Of a DNA stretch of 8,610 nt, positions 6,096 through 8,610 are shown one piece after another; the stretch's first letter is position 1, and each line of letters begins with the position of its first letter. Origin of the DNA: Candidatus Aquicultor primus (lineage in GTDB: Bacteria > Actinomycetota > Aquicultoria > Aquicultorales > Aquicultoraceae); assembly GCA_001767575.1 (NCBI GenBank), contig MELI01000096.1:255-8864 (forward strand), given 5' to 3'. The position numbers and the translations under genes are program-made. The notes under the pieces were generated by a model, which saw only the letters and a program-made list of their open reading frames with translations, did not search any database and was not told the DNA's origin.

Positions 6096-7064
6096 ATGAG
6101 TTCGCGAAGTGGGGCAATCGGAGTCGATATCGGCGGCACAAAGATCGCGGCAGCGACCGTCGACCGGCAGGGAAACATCGTCTCATCGCACACGATCTCC
6201 ACACCATTGCAATCGAGCGAAGTCGCGGTCGATGCGATTACCCGGCTCATAGAGACAATTAAGACGGCCTCGTCCGGGATAGTCGAGCCGGTGGGCATCG
6301 GCATTGCGGTGGCGGGTACCGTCGACTGGGCGCACGGCACCATCGTGCAATCGCCGAACCTTCCTTTTAGCGATTTAAAGCTTCGCGCGATAATCGAAAA
6401 GAGCTGTGGGCTGCCGACAGTCCTCGACAACGACGCTAATCTGGCGACCTTTGGAGAGAAGCACTACGGGACCGCGCGCGATGCCAATCATATTGTCGGC
6501 CTGACACTCGGCACCGGCATCGGCTCGGGCATTATTTGCGATGGGCGGCTCTACCGGGGAGCGACCGGCAGTGCCGCTGAGCTGGGGCACATGGTAATCT
6601 CTGCGTCAGGTCCCAGATGCACTTGCGGCTCGTACGGGTGTTTCGAGGAGATGGCGTCCGGAAGAGCGCTCGTTCGCTTTGCAAGAGCGCGGTTCGTGCT
6701 CGACGGGGGCGGTCTCATCGGTGAGATGGCCGGCGGCGATCCGGTGCGGGTAACCGGCCCGATGGTGACCGAAGCGGCCCGCCAGGGCGACGTCGCAGCC
6801 AACGAGGTCTTCGCCGAGGTTGGTTTTTGGCTCGGAATAGGCATTAACAATGTTATCAACATCTTCAACCCGGAAATCGTAGTCATCGACGGCGGCATGG
6901 CCGAAGTCGGCGAGCTGGTGCTCGCTCCGGCTAGAGCGGTCGTAGCTGAGAGAGCTCTTCACCCGAATAAAGACGTTGCGAAAATCGTCCGTGGTCAACT
7001 CGGAAACCAAGCCGGGATGCTCGGTGCGGCCGCCCTCGTATTCGAGACCTTCGATGCCGGGTAG
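6096..7064 (+). CDS. ROK-family sugar kinase, probable glucokinase
   Basis: The product has 322 residues, about the size of Bacillus GlcK. Motifs in order are the phosphate-binding D11-IGGTK (11-16), L-D111-N-D113-A-N with catalytic base D113, LTLGTGIGSGII (adenine/phosphate loop), E162-LGH165 (sugar and zinc contact) and the ROK zinc motif C175-T-C177-GSYG-C182-F-E. H165 and the three cysteines should bind the structural Zn. There is no N-terminal helix-turn-helix, so it is a kinase and not a NagC/Mlc-type repressor. The likely reaction is ATP-dependent phosphorylation of glucose to glucose 6-phosphate; fructose, mannose, allose or N-acetylated sugars are possible alternatives. ATG 6096 was chosen because AAGGGTGGT lies 6 nt before it and the DIGGTK motif then starts at the usual distance from the N-terminus. 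The same frame is open 41 codons further upstream, but this would overlap the phosphoesterase gene. Confidence 0.88.
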   Translation: MSSRSGAIGVDIGGTKIAAATVDRQGNIVSSHTISTPLQSSEVAVDAITRLIETIKTASSGIVEPVGIGIAVAGTVDWAHGTIVQSPNLPFSDLKLRAIIEKSCGLPTVLDNDANLATFGEKHYGTARDANHIVGLTLGTGIGSGIICDGRLYRGATGSAAELGHMVISASGPRCTCGSYGCFEEMASGRALVRFARARFVLDGGGLIGEMAGGDPVRVTGPMVTEAARQGDVAANEVFAEVGFWLGIGINNVINIFNPEIVVIDGGMAEVGELVLAPARAVVAERALHPNKDVAKIVRGQLGNQAGMLGAAALVFETFDAG

Positions 7065-7210
7065 CCCTAATCAGAAGCTCAAGCCTCCTCTTTGCGCTGA
7101 ATGGCACATCAATCATCCGCATAAATAGTCACAAATCCCTTATTAAGCCGGCATTTCTAGTTTTCCGATGGCGCGAAGCGGGTAAATCACTGTCAATACG
7201 TCTCAGGATT

Positions 7211-7238
7211 TTGACGTTAAAATCGGCGACTCGATAAT
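7211..7238 (+). promoter_or_regulatory. Promoter of the Lon-like protease gene (sigma70 type)
   Basis: TTGACG (7211-7216) and GATAAT (7233-7238) are separated by 16 bp, each 5 of 6 to consensus. Transcription would start near 7245, giving a leader of about 86 nt that includes the hairpin at 7287-7304. The 147 nt between the kinase stop and this promoter contain no gene or terminator that I can recognise. Confidence 0.7.
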
Positions 7239-7286
7239 CAATACTATTAATATGCCAAAGCTTAGCCCGGTACTTATAAGTGATGC

Positions 7287-7304
7287 TCAGCCCTTTAGGG
7301 CTGA
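7287..7304 (+). other. Perfect inverted repeat in the leader of the Lon-like gene
   Basis: TCAGCCC and GGGCTGA form a perfect 7-bp stem around TTTA. It lies between the predicted promoter and the ribosome binding site (AAAGGAG, 7319-7325). No T-run follows, so it is not an obvious terminator. It could be a repressor operator (18-bp palindrome) or an RNA structure that tunes translation or stability of the protease mRNA. Confidence 0.5.
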
Positions 7305-7330
7305 CTGTCATAGTGGTGAAAGGAGATAAA

Positions 7331-8610
7331 ATGGGTTCAAAGACGGTCAAAAAAACAACAGGTAAGCCGACCGAAGTGCCTGTCGAAGGCCTTCGAAAGG
7401 TGTGCGACGCGAGCATCTTTAAATTTAGCTCTACCGAGGAGGTCGAGCCGCTCGAGGGAACGGTCGGGCAAGCGAGAGCGCTCGAAGCGATAGAGTTCGG
7501 CTTAGGCATCAAGACAAAAGGTTTTAACCTTTATGCATCCGGACCCCTTGGGGTGGGCAAGACCTCGACAGTCAAAGCCTATATTCAGAAGCGGGCCAAG
7601 GAGGAGCCGGTCCCCGACGACTGGTGCTATGTCAACAATTTTGTCGACCCCGACCGCCCGTTGGCGATATCGCTTCCCGCCGGGCACAGCAGGGAATTCG
7701 CCAAACATATGGATGAGCTTATCGAGAGCGCGCGCGAAGAGATTCCGAAGGCCTTCGAGAGCAAAGAGTATGAGGAGCGCAAGTCGCGCATCTCAAATGA
7801 TTTCGAAGCCGAAAAGGAGAAAGGCTTCGGCGAGATAGAGAAGAAAGCGGAGGAGCGCGGTTTTGCGGTCGACATAACTCCCTCGGGCATTGCCACGCTT
7901 CCGTTGAGAAAAGGGAGACCCTTGCGCAGAGAAGAGTTCGGTCTCCTCCCCGACCAGGAGCGAAAAGAGATTCAAACGGCGGCGGAAGGGCTGCAATCCG
8001 AGATCAACGAGGTCTTAGGTCGTATTAGGCGAACCGAAAAGGAAGCCAAGCAGAAAGTCCAGGAGCTGGACAAGGAGACTTCGCTCTTTGCGATAGGCCA
8101 CTTGCTCGAGGATTTACGCGGTATTTATAAGGACCACGCCAAGGTCATCGCTTATTTGGAGCAGATAGAGAAGGATATCATCGAGAATTTGAACGATTTT
8201 CGCATCACCGAGAAGCCGGTGGTGGCTATGCCCGGCCTCGAGGCGTTCCAGAAGCAACCGACCTTCGACCGGTACAAAGTAAACGTCGTTGTCAACAACA
8301 GCGAACTCGAGGGTGCCCCGGTCGATTTCGAACTTAACCCTTCGTACTATAATTTGACCGGTAAAACCGAGTATAAGGCGACCTTTGGCGCGATGAGCAC
8401 CGACTTTACATTGATAAAAGCGGGCGCGTTCCACCGGGCAAACGGCGGCTATTTACTCGTGAACATATTGGACCTGCTCATGAGCCCGCTCGCCTGGGAT
8501 ATGCTTAAACGCGCTTTGCACAGCGAGGAAATACGGATTGAGCTTATGGGCGAGCAGTTCAGGGCGATTCCGGCGTCGACCATCAAGCCGGAGCCCATTC
8601 CACTCAATGT
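7331..8610 (+). CDS. Lon-like ATP-dependent protease (LonB/COG1067 type), N-terminal half (partial)
   Basis: The frame runs from ATG 7331 to the window end without a stop: 426 complete codons, about half of the roughly 800 residues usual for this family. A Walker A motif GPLGVGKT is at 71-78, in the context FGLGIKTKGFNLYASGPLG. It is followed by DWCYVNNFVDPDRP (97-110), a hallmark of the AAA domain of COG1067 Lon-like proteins. A long Lys/Glu-rich helical, probably coiled-coil insert (about 125-300) comes next, then FHRANGGYLLVN (367-378), another family-typical block. The S16 protease domain with its Ser-Lys dyad should lie beyond 8610 and is not visible. The protein probably unfolds and degrades damaged or regulatory proteins; no membrane segment is seen in this half, unlike archaeal LonB. 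The start is fixed by AAAGGAG 5 nt upstream. It has its own promoter and a leader hairpin, so it is likely regulated separately from the kinase before it. Confidence 0.88.
   Translation, partial: MGSKTVKKTTGKPTEVPVEGLRKVCDASIFKFSSTEEVEPLEGTVGQARALEAIEFGLGIKTKGFNLYASGPLGVGKTSTVKAYIQKRAKEEPVPDDWCYVNNFVDPDRPLAISLPAGHSREFAKHMDELIESAREEIPKAFESKEYEERKSRISNDFEAEKEKGFGEIEKKAEERGFAVDITPSGIATLPLRKGRPLRREEFGLLPDQERKEIQTAAEGLQSEINEVLGRIRRTEKEAKQKVQELDKETSLFAIGHLLEDLRGIYKDHAKVIAYLEQIEKDIIENLNDFRITEKPVVAMPGLEAFQKQPTFDRYKVNVVVNNSELEGAPVDFELNPSYYNLTGKTEYKATFGAMSTDFTLIKAGAFHRANGGYLLVNILDLLMSPLAWDMLKRALHSEEIRIELMGEQFRAIPASTIKPEPIPLN

Noticed and set aside
7065..7210. Small gene or RNA gene between the kinase and the protease promoter
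   Set aside because: Only very short frames without ribosome binding sites are present, with no tRNA-like fold or recognisable RNA family. I see nothing supportable in this stretch.
1..8610. CRISPR array, insertion sequence, tRNA or phage element
   Set aside because: No spaced direct repeats, transposase, terminal inverted repeats or tRNA-like sequences were seen. The only notable direct repeat is the coding repeat between HMA1 and HMA2.

Overview
The window is bacterial DNA of moderately high GC content. It has strong Shine-Dalgarno sites and three recognisable sigma70-type promoters. No rRNA or other taxonomic marker is present. The gene set (FtsX-type ABC exporter, CsoR/CopA, ROK sugar kinase, Lon-like AAA protease of the LonB/COG1067 type) fits a free-living, possibly anaerobic, Gram-positive or deep-branching actinobacterial lineage. 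That placement is a low-confidence inference.

Layout. (1) 1-2019, + strand: the end of one FtsX-like permease, a complete second FtsX-like permease, and a LolD/MacB-type ATPase, tightly packed as the tail of an ABC transporter operon. (2) 2111-5136: a divergent copper-homeostasis locus. csoR (minus strand) and copA (plus strand) share a region of about 300 bp with two good promoters, each followed by a matching CsoR-operator-like motif (ATAGGGG, 5-6 nt, GTATC). (3) 5240-7064, + strand: a calcineurin-like metallophosphoesterase and a ROK-family kinase, probably glucokinase. (4) 7331-8610, + strand: the first half of a Lon-like AAA protease with its own promoter and leader hairpin, cut by the window end.

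The main observation is in copA. The ribosome-binding site and the HMA-domain homology put its start at GTG 2689. The reading frame then meets an in-frame TGA at 2731-2733, exactly where the first cysteine of the HMA1 copper-binding motif GMTCxxC belongs (GMT-TGA-ASC). Eleven nucleotides after this TGA is a perfect 6-bp GC stem with an 8-nt loop whose second base is G. This matches the spacing and loop rule of bacterial SECIS elements. The simplest reading is that CopA is a selenoprotein with a mixed Sec/Cys (UxxC) metal-binding site in its first HMA domain, while the second HMA domain keeps the usual CxxC. Ordinary gene calling would start at GTG 2743, lose the metal site and hide this. No selA/selB/selC/selD gene lies in the window, so the recoding claim rests on the codon position, the hairpin and the start-site evidence.

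How the genes may work together: CsoR would sense cytosolic Cu(I) and release both promoters, and CopA would pump Cu(I) out. The neighbouring ABC operon has the permease-permease-ATPase order seen in some iron/copper (P19/FTR1-type) uptake loci, but the genes needed to confirm that lie upstream of the window. The phosphoesterase, kinase and protease have no obvious functional link to copper.
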